Assembly (NCBI GenBank): GCA_021786375.1
Contig: JAJYNL010000014.1
Span: forward strand, 28,936-92,935
Reading direction: 5' to 3'
DNA length: 64,000 bases
Origin: Actinomycetes bacterium
GTDB taxonomy: Bacteria; Actinomycetota; Acidimicrobiia; Acidimicrobiales; Acidimicrobiaceae
Shown here: positions 38,146 through 47,302 of the stretch, one piece after another
Layout: each line of letters begins with the position of its first letter
How positions within the stretch are numbered: position 1 is the first letter of the stretch
Program-made: the position numbers and the translations under genes
The notes under the pieces: model-generated
What the model was told of the DNA's origin: nothing
Seen by the model: the letters and a program-made list of their open reading frames with translations, nothing else
Databases searched by the model: none

Positions 38146-38583
38146 TCAGACGATCGATATTTCATGAGCGAAGCGCATCGGCAACGAGCGCCTGGCCCGA
38201 ACCTTTAGGACCTTCTTTTCCTGCAGTGAGTACGCCACCAGCTTGAAGTCCCCGAAGACCTGGTCATCGCGTCGAACCACCCGGTATTCTCCTTTGGAGT
38301 CGGGCAGCTCGAAGGCCAGCAGGCAGAGAGTTCGGCCGTCGCCGGCCGGAAGACCTTCAACCACCTTCCCGACTTTCCCGGCTGCAAGCAGGCGCACCCC
38401 CAGCAGCTTTGCCCGCGACCCCACCGCCTTATATGCGGAAGGAAGCGCTGTGAAGCATGCCTCGGAGGAGGTTCCGAGGCCGGCCGACGCCCCAGCGCAC
38501 GCCGAAAGTACCGGTACGAGCAGCAGCGATGCCAGCAATGCGCGCGCATGCACCCTTGCTCCCGTCGGCGTGAGCCGTTTCAC
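38146..38583 (-). CDS. Probable lipoprotein of unknown function
   Basis: 145 residues. A signal peptide with lipobox LSAC (lipidated C29) is followed by a small basic domain without motifs I recognise. The GTG start at 38583 overlaps the TGA of the upstream YbhN-like gene (GTGA), so the pair is translationally coupled. Anchored outside the cytoplasmic membrane. The longer frame upstream overlaps that gene and is not used. Confidence 0.7.
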   Translation of the reverse strand: MKRLTPTGARVHARALLASLLLVPVLSACAGASAGLGTSSEACFTALPSAYKAVGSRAKLLGVRLLAAGKVGKVVEGLPAGDGRTLCLLAFELPDSKGEYRVVRRDDQVFGDFKLVAYSLQEKKVLKVRARRSLPMRFAHEISIV

Positions 38584-39656
38584 AGAGAACCACCACCTTC
38601 CACGGTATCGGCGCTGGCGATGCGCGCGTGCCCAGCTCGGCGGCGCACCAAGTTGGTAGCAAAGTAGGAGAGCCACCCAAAGGGCACGACCAGCCAGAAG
38701 CTGATTAGTCGGTAAAGCAGCACGGCCGCGACCGCCGGCTCCTGGGCACCTCCGTAGGCCACCAGCGCAATTGAGAGGCTCCCTTCCACCACACCCAACC
38801 CACCTGGGGTAATGGGAAGATTCGCAGCGAGCTGCCCGGCTCCGTAGGCGAGCAGGATTCCGCCCCACGGAACCTTGCTTCCAATCGCCACATACGCAAG
38901 CGCCAGAACGGAAGCATCCATTACCCAGTTGGCAACCGCCCAGCCTATGGCCACCAGGACCTGGGTCTTTGTGGTGGCGATGGAGCCGACCTTTGCGAGC
39001 GCCTCGTCAACCTGAAAAGGCTCGCGACGAAACCGATTCGCGAGGTGGGCGAAAAGCACGAGAGGTGGGCGTAGCACTCTGGAGAAGAGCCGCGGGGAAG
39101 AGAAGAGCACAGCCATGCCCATGAGCACCGCGGAGACGATGGGGACCGCTAGCAGCAGATCGAGCCCCTGGCTGGCGCGAAAAGACAGCGCGACGCCCAC
39201 AAGTGCCAGGAGACCCAGGGCAAAGGCCGCGAGCAAGTTTACCGCTAGCACAACCCACGAGGAGAAGATCGGATCGGCCCCCATCCCCCTGAATTCGCGG
39301 TATGTGTATACGGAGGCGAATGCCGTCCCACCGGGCACGGTGTTGTTGATGGTCGTATTCGCCGTGGCGACCGCCAAGGTCTTGAGCAGCGGCGGACAGG
39401 TCAAGCCGACTCCGAGCAGGCGCCAGGTGAAAATGCCGAAGGCCGCCACCGATCCCGCCTCGGCGAGTACCGCCAATACCAGCGGCCAGGCTTGGGCATG
39501 CTCGATGAGGGCGATCGAAGCCGAAATCTCCGAATCGTGACCCTTCAGAGCCCATATTCCAAGTGCCGCCACGGCGACTACGGCGACAGCACCCGCGCGC
39601 TTACGCAGGGTCAACCCCCATCGCGGCGTGGAACCGCTCCTCGCTTCACCCGGCAA
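38580..39656 (-). CDS. YbhN/UPF0104-family membrane protein (LPG synthase transmembrane-like)
   Basis: 358 residues with about eight membrane helices. NNTVPGGTAFASVYTYREF and LPITPGGLGVVEGSL are the two Pro-Gly signatures of the lysylphosphatidylglycerol-synthase transmembrane/flippase family (UPF0104). Probably moves or shields a lipid; no synthetase domain is attached. The start is TTG at 39656 with GAGG upstream. Divergent from the FAD oxidoreductase and coupled to the downstream lipoprotein gene. Confidence 0.82.
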   Translation of the reverse strand: MPGEARSGSTPRWGLTLRKRAGAVAVVAVAALGIWALKGHDSEISASIALIEHAQAWPLVLAVLAEAGSVAAFGIFTWRLLGVGLTCPPLLKTLAVATANTTINNTVPGGTAFASVYTYREFRGMGADPIFSSWVVLAVNLLAAFALGLLALVGVALSFRASQGLDLLLAVPIVSAVLMGMAVLFSSPRLFSRVLRPPLVLFAHLANRFRREPFQVDEALAKVGSIATTKTQVLVAIGWAVANWVMDASVLALAYVAIGSKVPWGGILLAYGAGQLAANLPITPGGLGVVEGSLSIALVAYGGAQEPAVAAVLLYRLISFWLVVPFGWLSYFATNLVRRRAGHARIASADTVEGGGSL

Positions 39657-39734
39657 TCAAAACCTCGAATCCCGAGCGCGGCGGCCGAAACCGCATCGCC
39701 TTGGCTCACTCGAGCACTTGAAGGACAATTTAGA

Positions 39735-41015
39735 TTGAACATCGTGAACAGCCACGGCCAGCAGCGAGTCACGGTGGTAGGAGCGGGACTGGCGGGCCTC
39801 GCTGCGGCTACCTACCTTGCGCGCAACGGATTCCAGATCACTCTGCTAGAGGCCTCCGAGAGGATCGGAGGAATGGTCGCTACCGATTACCTAGACGGCT
39901 TCTACCTTGACCGCGGGTTCCAAGTGGCGTTGGACTCCTACCCTGAACTGCGCCGTGCGATCCCCATCGATTCGCTGTCGCCGCGGGCGTTCGCCCGCGG
40001 CTTCGAGGTGGTGGGGCCGGATATTTCCCGCCACGTAATTGCTCTTCCGAGCCCGCCCTCGTCGCTGCGGCAATTCACCGAGCTGCTGGCGAACTTCACC
40101 TTGTCCGACCTGAGATGCCTGGCCAGGTCGTTGCCGCTGCTGGCGCGCCGCGACACACAGGCCGCCTTCCAAGCGCACGCCCAAACCACCGAGGCGTACC
40201 TGCGCGAGTGTGGACTTTCCGGGCGGACGCTGGAAGGCGTTGCTCGACCGTTCCTCCGGGGCGTCTTCCTCGAAGACGGGCTGGAAACTCCCGCAACCAT
40301 GGCACTGTTCGCGGCACAAAGCTTCCTCCGGGGACGAGCCTTCGTCCCTTCCACCGGCATGGCGGAGATTCCCAGCCTCATGGCGGCAGAGCTCGCAACT
40401 GCCAACATTCGCCTCGGCGCCGAGGTCGTCTCGGTATCCGACGGCTCGGTGACCCTGGCCGACGGCGAGGAGATCGGCCACGACTGGGCGGTGCTCGCGG
40501 TGAAGTCGAGCCAGCTTGCCCGGCTCACTGGCGAAACCGGACTCGACACGACATATAGATCCACCTCCACGCACTATTTCGCAACCGAGAGCGACGTTGC
40601 AGCCGCAAAGACCGTGCTGGTTGCGTCGTCGTGGACACCGGTAACAACAATCGCGGTAATGGACATGGTGGCGCCGTCGTATGCTCCCAAAGGAGCCCAC
40701 CTGGTGTCGGTCTCCTCTCTCGGCACAACCACCAGTGACGAGACCGCTGCAGCCCTTGCAGCCGAGGCCTTGCGCACCGGCGCCACCAACTTGAGCCACC
40801 TGCGCACCTATAGGATCACAGAGGCGCTGCCCACGGCTTTCGCGGGAGGGCGGAGGGGACGCCCATACTTCCCCGCCTTTTCCAAGCGCCTGTTTCTGGC
40901 TGGCGACTTCCTGCAGAACCCATCCATTGATGGAGCGCTCCGTTCCGGACGCTTGGCCGCGGAGGCGGTGATGGCTGCCCACTGGGGTTCCAACGACCGT
41001 GGCGCAACCGCTTAG
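39735..41015 (+). CDS. FAD-dependent amine oxidase/desaturase-like oxidoreductase
   Basis: 426 residues. The N-terminal Rossmann motif VVGAGLAGLAAATYLARNG is followed by the E-x7-GG pattern (EASERIGGMV), and a C-terminal FAD motif LFLAGDFLQNPSIDGALRSG closes it. This is the amine-oxidase/phytoene-desaturase/protoporphyrinogen-oxidase superfamily; the substrate is unknown. I chose the TTG at 39735 because AAGGA lies 9 nt upstream and the domain starts right after; the longer frame overlaps the divergent membrane-protein gene. Confidence 0.85.
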   Translation: MNIVNSHGQQRVTVVGAGLAGLAAATYLARNGFQITLLEASERIGGMVATDYLDGFYLDRGFQVALDSYPELRRAIPIDSLSPRAFARGFEVVGPDISRHVIALPSPPSSLRQFTELLANFTLSDLRCLARSLPLLARRDTQAAFQAHAQTTEAYLRECGLSGRTLEGVARPFLRGVFLEDGLETPATMALFAAQSFLRGRAFVPSTGMAEIPSLMAAELATANIRLGAEVVSVSDGSVTLADGEEIGHDWAVLAVKSSQLARLTGETGLDTTYRSTSTHYFATESDVAAAKTVLVASSWTPVTTIAVMDMVAPSYAPKGAHLVSVSSLGTTTSDETAAALAAEALRTGATNLSHLRTYRITEALPTAFAGGRRGRPYFPAFSKRLFLAGDFLQNPSIDGALRSGRLAAEAVMAAHWGSNDRGATA

Positions 41016-41092
41016 AGCAGCTACCTCGATCCCTCGCCTTCCTAGACTTGGGATCGCGCCGCGCGGCGCGTGGCAAGGAGGATGGAGGCTCG

Positions 41093-42469
41093 GTGCTACT
41101 GGACCGCAGGGACGGCAAAGGATCGGCCCCGGAGATCGTCCTTGGCGGACGAGTCCCGGGCAGCATCGAGGCGCGGATCGAGGAGATCGCCGGGAAACAA
41201 GTGATGTTCATCTCCTCCACCCCCTCCCCGCACAAGGGCGCCCTGACGGAACAGGACGGCCACAAGATGGCCGCGGCAGTCCGCAAGGCGACCCAGCTCG
41301 AGCTGCCGATAGTGCTTCTGCTCTCCACATCTGGCGCATCGATTCACGGCGGCATCGCCTCGTTGCACGGCTGGGGAGCCGCGGCTGCCGCTATCGCCTC
41401 CGCCTCGGGAGTCGTGCCGATAATCGCCGGGCTCCACGGCCCCGCCGTATCAGGCCCTGCTCTTCTGTTGGGGCTCGCCGACGTGGTGATAACCACACCT
41501 GACGCCTTCGCCTTTGTTTCCGGCCCTGACATGGTGCGCGGCTTCACCGGTGTCGACGTGGACGCAACCGACCTCGGTGGCTCCTATGCACTGGGCACAA
41601 GGTCGGGTGTGAGCTTCCTCGAGGCCTCCGACCTCGAGGAAATACTCCAGCAGGTCGAAGAGATACTCGCGCTGCTACCCCGCTCGACCAACCAACTCCC
41701 GCCCTTCGTAGCCAGCGAAGACCCGGCGGATCGCGAGTGTCCGGCGCTGGAGAACATCGTCCCCACCTCGGCAACGGGGTCCTACGACGTTCGAGAAGTA
41801 ATCGGCGAGATCGTCGATGACGCCTACTTTCTTGAACTCCGTGCCGCATGGGCGCCACAGCTGGTGGTCGGATTGGCGCGCATAGCGGGCAATACCGTCG
41901 GCATCCTGGCAAACCAGCCCAGGGTTCTGGCAGGCACCCTGGACATTCCTGCGGCTCAAAAGGGTGGACGCTTCGTACGCTTTTGCGACGCGTTCAACAT
42001 CCCACTTATCACTCTGGAGGACACTCCCGGCTTTCTGCCCGGCAAGGACGTCGAGTGGCGCGGGATGATCCGCCATGGCGCCGAAATGGCCTTCGCCTAC
42101 GCCTCCTGCGGAGTCCCTCGCATCTGCCTGATAATGCGCAAGGCGTACGGCGGGGCGTATATCGTCATGGATTCCAAGGGGATGGGCTCTGACGTCGTCT
42201 TTGCCTGGCCAAAGGCGGAGATCGCCGTCATGGGGGCACAAGGAGCCGCCCAGATCCTGATGCGTCGGTCGACTCCGGACGAGCGCAAGTCCTACGAGGA
42301 GGAGTACCAGGAGCGGTACCTGACACCATACGTCGCCGCCGAGCGCGGCTTCGTGGACGATGTCATCGAGCCGGTGAAGACGCGCCAAGCAGTAGCTCAG
42401 GCGCTGGCGATGTTACTCAGCAAAAAAGAGCGCATCCGCAACGCCAAGCACGCCAACTCGCCGATGTAA
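41093..42469 (+). CDS. Acyl-CoA carboxylase carboxyltransferase subunit (PccB-like)
   Basis: 458 residues, two crotonase-fold halves. The first half has SASGVVPIIAGLHGPAVSG, the second LITLEDTPGFLPGKDVEW and MRKAYGGAYIVM, the oxyanion-hole and biotin-side motifs of beta subunits. It transfers CO2 from carboxybiotin to an acyl-CoA. It is about 60 residues shorter at the N terminus than PccB and lacks the usual TARERI-type opening. The GTG at 41093 lies after an AAGGAGG/GGAGG leader. No biotin carboxylase gene is nearby. Confidence 0.85.
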   Translation: MLLDRRDGKGSAPEIVLGGRVPGSIEARIEEIAGKQVMFISSTPSPHKGALTEQDGHKMAAAVRKATQLELPIVLLLSTSGASIHGGIASLHGWGAAAAAIASASGVVPIIAGLHGPAVSGPALLLGLADVVITTPDAFAFVSGPDMVRGFTGVDVDATDLGGSYALGTRSGVSFLEASDLEEILQQVEEILALLPRSTNQLPPFVASEDPADRECPALENIVPTSATGSYDVREVIGEIVDDAYFLELRAAWAPQLVVGLARIAGNTVGILANQPRVLAGTLDIPAAQKGGRFVRFCDAFNIPLITLEDTPGFLPGKDVEWRGMIRHGAEMAFAYASCGVPRICLIMRKAYGGAYIVMDSKGMGSDVVFAWPKAEIAVMGAQGAAQILMRRSTPDERKSYEEEYQERYLTPYVAAERGFVDDVIEPVKTRQAVAQALAMLLSKKERIRNAKHANSPM

Positions 42470-42484
42470 GGGCCCTCGACCGGG

Positions 42485-43186
42485 TCAGACACTGCGCCAG
42501 ACGCGGCCCTTCAGATACGGCGCGAGTTCCCTGGCGAGGTCCACGTTCGCCTGTTTGTCGCGAGGGCGCTTCAGTTCCAGCAGGTTGGGCATCGAGGCAA
42601 AGGCCAGGACCGTGTCGAACAGCTCGACGGCTTGATTCTTGGTCGGTGCCGGCATGACGACCGGGCCGAAGACCGGAATCGAGTCATTGAGCACCAGAGT
42701 CGGCACCCCAAAACCACCAAAGCGTTCGACAAGGAACACGTGGTCGGCACGAACGGCATCCTCCGCCTTCTTCGATCGCATCGACTTCTGCACCAGGGAT
42801 CGGTCGAGTCCGACGGCTTCGACAAAGTGCGCCGCGTGCTCCGGGGTGTGTATCTGCTCCCCGTGTAGGTGTATTGCCGAGCCAACTTCGAGGTAAAAGC
42901 GATCCGCGAGGGCTGGATCCTGCTGCTTTATCAGCCAGGCGAGCTTCATCAACGAAAAGCCGTAGGACCAATCCCGCTCCCAGGGGTGGCGTTTGCCCGC
43001 CTCCAGATTCACCTCTTCCAGAGAGAAGAACCTGAAATCCAGCTCGAAGCTCGACGAACGGGCCACTTCGCGGATCCACAGCGAGGCTGCAAAGGCAAAG
43101 GGGCACAGCGGATCGTAAAAGAAGTCGACGGAGGTTACGTCTTCGCGTCGCAGCCTCGCTTTTTGACCGTGCTTGCCTCCCTTCAT
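42485..43186 (-). CDS. DsbA-family protein, Rv2466c-like (mycothiol-dependent reductase type)
   Basis: 233 residues. A thioredoxin-like domain with a helical insert opens with VDFFYDPLCPFAFAASLWI, matching the DPLCPW-type start of the Rv2466c/mycothiol-dependent nitroreductase group. The active site is CPFA with one Cys (C28), so a monothiol mechanism is expected. No signal peptide, so cytoplasmic. The ATG at 43186 has AGGAG overlapping the stop of the upstream MDMPI gene, another mycothiol-linked family. Confidence 0.82.
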   Translation of the reverse strand: MKGGKHGQKARLRREDVTSVDFFYDPLCPFAFAASLWIREVARSSSFELDFRFFSLEEVNLEAGKRHPWERDWSYGFSLMKLAWLIKQQDPALADRFYLEVGSAIHLHGEQIHTPEHAAHFVEAVGLDRSLVQKSMRSKKAEDAVRADHVFLVERFGGFGVPTLVLNDSIPVFGPVVMPAPTKNQAVELFDTVLAFASMPNLLELKRPRDKQANVDLARELAPYLKGRVWRSV

Positions 43187-43194
43187 TACGACTC

Positions 43195-44022
43195 CTAGAT
43201 CACAAATCCCAGGTTTTCGAAGACCTGGAGTGCCAGCCCTTCGTCCCCCTCGAAGGCTACGGAGCCGCCGGAGAGGTACCCGGGAGCGACGAGACGGCCG
43301 GCTGCAGCGAACAGATATGCCTCGAAGGTGCAGCGGAGCACCGCGTCATCTATGGCGTCAGCCTCCTGGACCACGCTGGCGCGGCCATCCTGCATACGAA
43401 CGCGCACGCTGGCGATCGTGTCGGACCTCGAGGTCACATCCACACGAATCGTCGTGCCCTCCAACGGCTTCACCTTCTTACCTATCACATAGGGAAGGCC
43501 GGCGAGTAGCTGGTCGAGCGCAATGCGTCCCGATCGTTCGTGCGCCAGGAACGATCCGCCTGTGGAAATCCGGATGTCCTGCTCGTGCACGAAGCAATCC
43601 ATCACTCGGATGGCCATGAAATCCCGGTAACTGCCCTTCCCGACCGGCAGCCAGCTGTCGGCATCGAACTCCTCGTCGCTCAACGCGTCTAGAGCGTCCA
43701 GGCGCGCGTTTATCGTCGATTCGAAAATGGAGAGTACCTCGGTGCCGCTTCTCGAACGCATCGACTCCACCCAGGCCTCGTTGGAGCGCCCGATCTCATT
43801 CTTCACGTGTCCGCCGATCGCCTCCTCGGCGAGTATCGGAGCCCGATCACCGAGCAGTTGCCGCTCAGTACCGACGACATGCGCGAGGACGTCCTTGACA
43901 GACCAGCCGGGACAATCACTGGCCACCTCCCATTGCTCAGGTGCCAGCTGGCTGCAATAGCCGTCCAGCGAAAACCACGTCTCGCGCAGTGCCGAGACTA
44001 TGAACGAAGAGGTGTACTTCAA
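43195..44022 (-). CDS. Maleylpyruvate-isomerase-family mycothiol-dependent enzyme
   Basis: 275 residues. An N-terminal DinB/MDMPI four-helix bundle has H48 in WSVKDVLAHVVG and HEQDIR near residue 146, the metal ligands of the family, and a C-terminal SCP2-like domain (about 185-275). Members use mycothiol for isomerisation or transfer; the true substrate is unknown. The start is TTG at 44022, with AAGGAGGG 4 nt upstream. First gene of a two-gene operon with the Rv2466c-like protein. Confidence 0.87.
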   Translation of the reverse strand: MKYTSSFIVSALRETWFSLDGYCSQLAPEQWEVASDCPGWSVKDVLAHVVGTERQLLGDRAPILAEEAIGGHVKNEIGRSNEAWVESMRSRSGTEVLSIFESTINARLDALDALSDEEFDADSWLPVGKGSYRDFMAIRVMDCFVHEQDIRISTGGSFLAHERSGRIALDQLLAGLPYVIGKKVKPLEGTTIRVDVTSRSDTIASVRVRMQDGRASVVQEADAIDDAVLRCTFEAYLFAAAGRLVAPGYLSGGSVAFEGDEGLALQVFENLGFVI

Positions 44023-44241
44023 GTTCCCTCCTTAGCCGTACCGGTCCAGCCTACGCCGCCCGACCGAGACTCGTCTTGCCCCAGCGGCCCTCCACTCGCC
44101 TCCTGAAGGATTGCTGAAAGAATGCTGAGCTTAAGAAATCGTGCCATTTGCAAGAGCCCTTGCTTTAAGCCTCCCCAATTATGCCCGTAGCTATAGAATC
44201 AACGCAATTAACCTTCATTTTCAATTGAATCAGGGGGATAA

Positions 44242-45699
44242 GTGACCGCGATTGATGAATCCGACAGTCACGTGGAACAAGAAGGCAGCCTGCGCCACGG
44301 AGCGCTGGGCCTCTTCGAATCCGCAGTCATGGGGGTCGCAGGCGTCGCACCCGCGTACTCCATAGCCGCTTCGACCGCCACTCTCTTTGGCGCCGTCGCG
44401 CTCGGCGGTCCGGCCGCGCTACTCTATTGCGGCATCGCGATGTTCGGCATTGTCTGGGCCTTCAACCACCTGGGTCGGCTGGAAGCCAATGCGGGAGCCA
44501 CTTATTCCTGGGTGCGCCGCGCTCTTCACCCGATCCTCGGTTATATCTCGGGATGGGCACTGGTTGTCTCAGCCCTGATCTTCATGGTGGCAGGCTCCTT
44601 CCCCGCCGGTTCGGTGACACTTGGCCTCTTCTCGAACTCCCTGGCAAACAACACCACGGCGGTCACCATCTTCGGGACCGTCTTCTTCCTACTGATGGTA
44701 GCGGCGGTGGTCGCCGGCGTCACTGTGACGGCGACGGTCCAGGTGATCATGTCAGCAGTTGAGCTGAGCATCCTGGTGCTCTTTGCCATATTGATGCTCC
44801 TGCACGGGCATGATGCCCATAGCTTCAGCTGGAGCTGGTTCTCCCCTTCAATCTTCCACGGCTCCTCGGGCTTCTTTGCAGGAGCGCTGGTGGCGGCTTT
44901 CTACTACTGGGGATGGGACGTCACGGCCAACCTGAACGAGGAGACCAAGGGCTCGAAGGTCACCCCGGGCATCGGCGGCATTATTGGCGTGCTGGTGGTC
45001 TTCGCCCTCTTTGAGGTCTTCACCATAGGCACCAACCTCGTCCTCACCGCCAAGGACATCAGCAACAATGCCGGAGACGTACTGGGCGTGCTGGGTCAGG
45101 TCGTCTGGCCAGGGCTCGGAGGCAAGATAATCGTTGTGGCGGTCATACTGTCGACAGTGGCGACCTTGGAGACGACCATCATCCAGGTGACCCGCACACT
45201 CTTCGCCATGGGGCGCGACGGCACGCTCCCGCGTGCGCTCGGCCGCACTCACCGGGTTCGCCGCACACCCGTCGTTGCCACCGTGGTGGTGACGGTCATT
45301 TCGGTCGGCCTCTTCATCGGCTCGAACTACATCGGCTCGATTGGGACCATCCTCTCCGATGCCATCAACGCGATCGGCCTGCAGATCGCCATCTACTACG
45401 GCCTCGCGGGCCTGTCGGTCGTGGTCCTGTACCGAAAGCACATTTGGCGCTCGCCTTCCAACTTCATCTTCATGGGTCTTTGGCCACTTGCCGGAGCCGT
45501 CTTCATGATCGTCATGTTCATCAAGTCGATACCCGGACTGAACAGCACCACGCTCGCGGTAGGTCTCGGGGCGATGGCCCTGGCGGTCATCCCCATCGCG
45601 ATCTATTGGTCCAAGGGACGGGCGTATTTCAAGATGCCCTCCCGCGAGGAGCGTATCGCGCTCGATCACGAGATAGCGGTCGACACCGCCGACGTCTGA
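44242..45699 (+). CDS. APC-family amino acid/polyamine permease
   Basis: 485 residues with about 12 membrane helices. The N-terminal GVAGVAPAYSIAAS is the unwound helix-1 substrate motif of the APC superfamily. The start is GTG at 44242 with AGGGGGATAA upstream. Upstream of it lie TATAGAAT (about 44192) and the palindrome TTCAATTGAA (44220-44229). The substrate is an amino acid or amine; the amine-catabolic genes 8 kb away make an amine plausible but not shown. Confidence 0.88.
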   Translation: MTAIDESDSHVEQEGSLRHGALGLFESAVMGVAGVAPAYSIAASTATLFGAVALGGPAALLYCGIAMFGIVWAFNHLGRLEANAGATYSWVRRALHPILGYISGWALVVSALIFMVAGSFPAGSVTLGLFSNSLANNTTAVTIFGTVFFLLMVAAVVAGVTVTATVQVIMSAVELSILVLFAILMLLHGHDAHSFSWSWFSPSIFHGSSGFFAGALVAAFYYWGWDVTANLNEETKGSKVTPGIGGIIGVLVVFALFEVFTIGTNLVLTAKDISNNAGDVLGVLGQVVWPGLGGKIIVVAVILSTVATLETTIIQVTRTLFAMGRDGTLPRALGRTHRVRRTPVVATVVVTVISVGLFIGSNYIGSIGTILSDAINAIGLQIAIYYGLAGLSVVVLYRKHIWRSPSNFIFMGLWPLAGAVFMIVMFIKSIPGLNSTTLAVGLGAMALAVIPIAIYWSKGRAYFKMPSREERIALDHEIAVDTADV

Positions 45700-45749
45700 T
45701 CCCAAAGAGCACGGGCGCACTCCGGCGAAGCACCCTGGCGCCAAGTGAA

Positions 45750-45781
45750 GATAGGGCCGGCACCGAGGCGCCGGCCCTATC
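45750..45781 (+). terminator. Terminator after the permease gene
   Basis: A 12-bp perfect stem (45750-45761 with 45770-45781) and an 8-nt loop, 50 bp past the permease stop, followed by TTCTGCT. Confidence 0.7.
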
Positions 45782-45839
45782 TTCTGCTACGACGCTCGTA
45801 GCCTGCGCATCCGGCAGGCTACAGTGAAGGAAGCCGGTT

Positions 45840-46491
45840 ATGCCCTGCTACAGGCAACAAGGGGGGGGTTCCGAACCTGCCCGGAAGCAATTCATCGCCA
45901 CTTGTTCTGGTGGCGGGCGCCTCGGGCGTCATAGGCCGGCAGCTGCTCCCCGAGCTTGCCACGCGGGGTTACCAGACCTTGGGCCTCACCCGTTCGAGCA
46001 AAAACGCCCGAATGATTGAACAGCTCGGTGCCATGGCCGCGGTCTGCGACATCTACGATCCGCCTGCGCTCGGGGCGATATTCGACAATTACGCGCCCGA
46101 AATCGTCATCGACCTTCTTACTGACCTGCCGGACGAAGCGGATCGAGTTCGCGAGTACGCCGAGGCGAACAACCGGATGCGCACCGTAGGCACCGACAAT
46201 CTCCTTGGCGCGGCCACCAAAGGAGGAGCGAGGCGCATCATCGCTGAAAGCGTCGCTTGGCAGCTGCAGGGCAATGGGGCCCTCGCAGTGGCACATCTGG
46301 AGGAGGCGGTGCTGTCAGCAGGCGGAATCGTTTTGCGCTACGGGCAGCTCTGGGGGGCGCACACCTACCATGCGACCCGGCCCGCGACCGGTCCGACTCT
46401 TCGCATCGATACCGCCGGACGGCGCACCATTCAGCTCATCGACGCAACATCCGGAATCTACGAGCTCGTCGACGAGCCCCTCACGGCCTGA
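45840..46491 (+). CDS. Short NAD-dependent epimerase/dehydratase-like protein, start separated by a G8 tract
   Basis: The Rossmann protein (LVLVAGASGVIGRQL, then DLLTDLPDEADRV, ESVAWQ and LRYGQLWG) is about 200 residues. It lacks the middle segment with the usual Tyr-x3-Lys pair, so it is shorter than normal extended SDRs (about 280 or more). The ATG at 45840 has a perfect GAAGGAAG site 6 nt upstream but is out of frame by one base; with seven instead of eight G at 45861-45868 it would read straight into the Rossmann strand. In the given sequence the domain frame has only a CTG (45877) or a GTG (45910) as start. Either a real slippage site or a sequence error. The stop overlaps the convergent nitroreductase by 11 bp. 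Confidence 0.65.
45861..45868 (+). other. G8 homopolymer at the 5' end of the SDR gene
   Basis: Eight consecutive G, 18 nt after a well-placed ATG. Removing one G joins that ATG to the downstream SDR frame without a stop. Confidence 0.9.
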
Positions 46492-47161
46492 ACGGATCGC
46501 CCTCGAAGGTGTCCACGGTGGTGAACTTCTCCACCGGATCGCGCCGCAGCCTGCTCGGAGTCCTCTTTGGCCACCCCAACGCCACCAGTGAGGCCAGGGC
46601 GTATTCTTCAGGCATGCCCATTAGAGCGGCCACTTGGGGCTCCCTTCGGCAGATCGCCGTGGTCATCACCCCGCCCAGGCCCCGGGAACGGGCAGCCAAC
46701 ATGATGTTGTGCACGAAGGGATAAATGCTCCCGCCGCCGACGATGCTCTGGCGGTCAAGACCGTTGTCGAGCACCGCCAGAGAGCCCAGCTTGACAAAGA
46801 CGGCAAGCATGACCGGTACCTCGTCCAGGTGGTCACTGAACGGATATTCGTAGCGCCGCTTCGCAGCGGCATCGAGGTCTACCGCGGGTCCGGTCCAACG
46901 GCGCCCGTTAAGCGGTGCGAACGGCACCAACCCAGCCTCGACGTGAGCCATGTATTCTGCCCAGGCCTCCACGTAAAGCTCCCGCAGGCGTATGCGAAGC
47001 TCGGTGCCCTTCACGACCACCACTCGCCATCCTTGCCGATTACCTCCACTCGGCGCGAAGCGCGCAAGATCAAGCAGCTCATAGACCTGGGAATCGGGAA
47101 CCGGGCGGGCCTCGAACTCTCGAACGGCCCCCGTCGTGGTAACTACCTCGTCGAATTGCAT
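46481..47161 (-). CDS. Nitroreductase-family oxidoreductase
   Basis: 226 residues. An FMN-binding opening VREFEARPVPDSQVYELLDLARFAPSGGN, a middle dimer domain and the C-terminal GGVMTT...ALGWPKR segment fit the nitroreductase fold (FMN, NAD(P)H- or F420-independent type). The substrate is unknown. ATG start at 47161. Divergent from the marR gene across a region with an inverted repeat, so MarR control is possible. Confidence 0.87.
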   Translation of the reverse strand: MQFDEVVTTTGAVREFEARPVPDSQVYELLDLARFAPSGGNRQGWRVVVVKGTELRIRLRELYVEAWAEYMAHVEAGLVPFAPLNGRRWTGPAVDLDAAAKRRYEYPFSDHLDEVPVMLAVFVKLGSLAVLDNGLDRQSIVGGGSIYPFVHNIMLAARSRGLGGVMTTAICRREPQVAALMGMPEEYALASLVALGWPKRTPSRLRRDPVEKFTTVDTFEGDPFRP

Positions 47162-47235
47162 AGGCCGATATTACAGCCCTTGGCTCCGGGGCCTGGGGTG
47201 CCGGTTTGCCACCTGCGGATCGCAGGAATAATCTC

Positions 47236-47250
47236 TAAGCAAATTACTTA
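47236..47250. promoter_or_regulatory. Candidate MarR operator
   Basis: TAAG-N7-CTTA inverted repeat in an AT-rich patch of the 141-bp gap between the divergent nitroreductase and marR genes. TACAAT (47276-47281) could be the -10 box of marR. Confidence 0.4.
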
Positions 47251-47302
47251 ACATATTTAAAGCTTTTGATTCCGCTACAATCCCCAATCCCCAGGACTGA
47301 GC

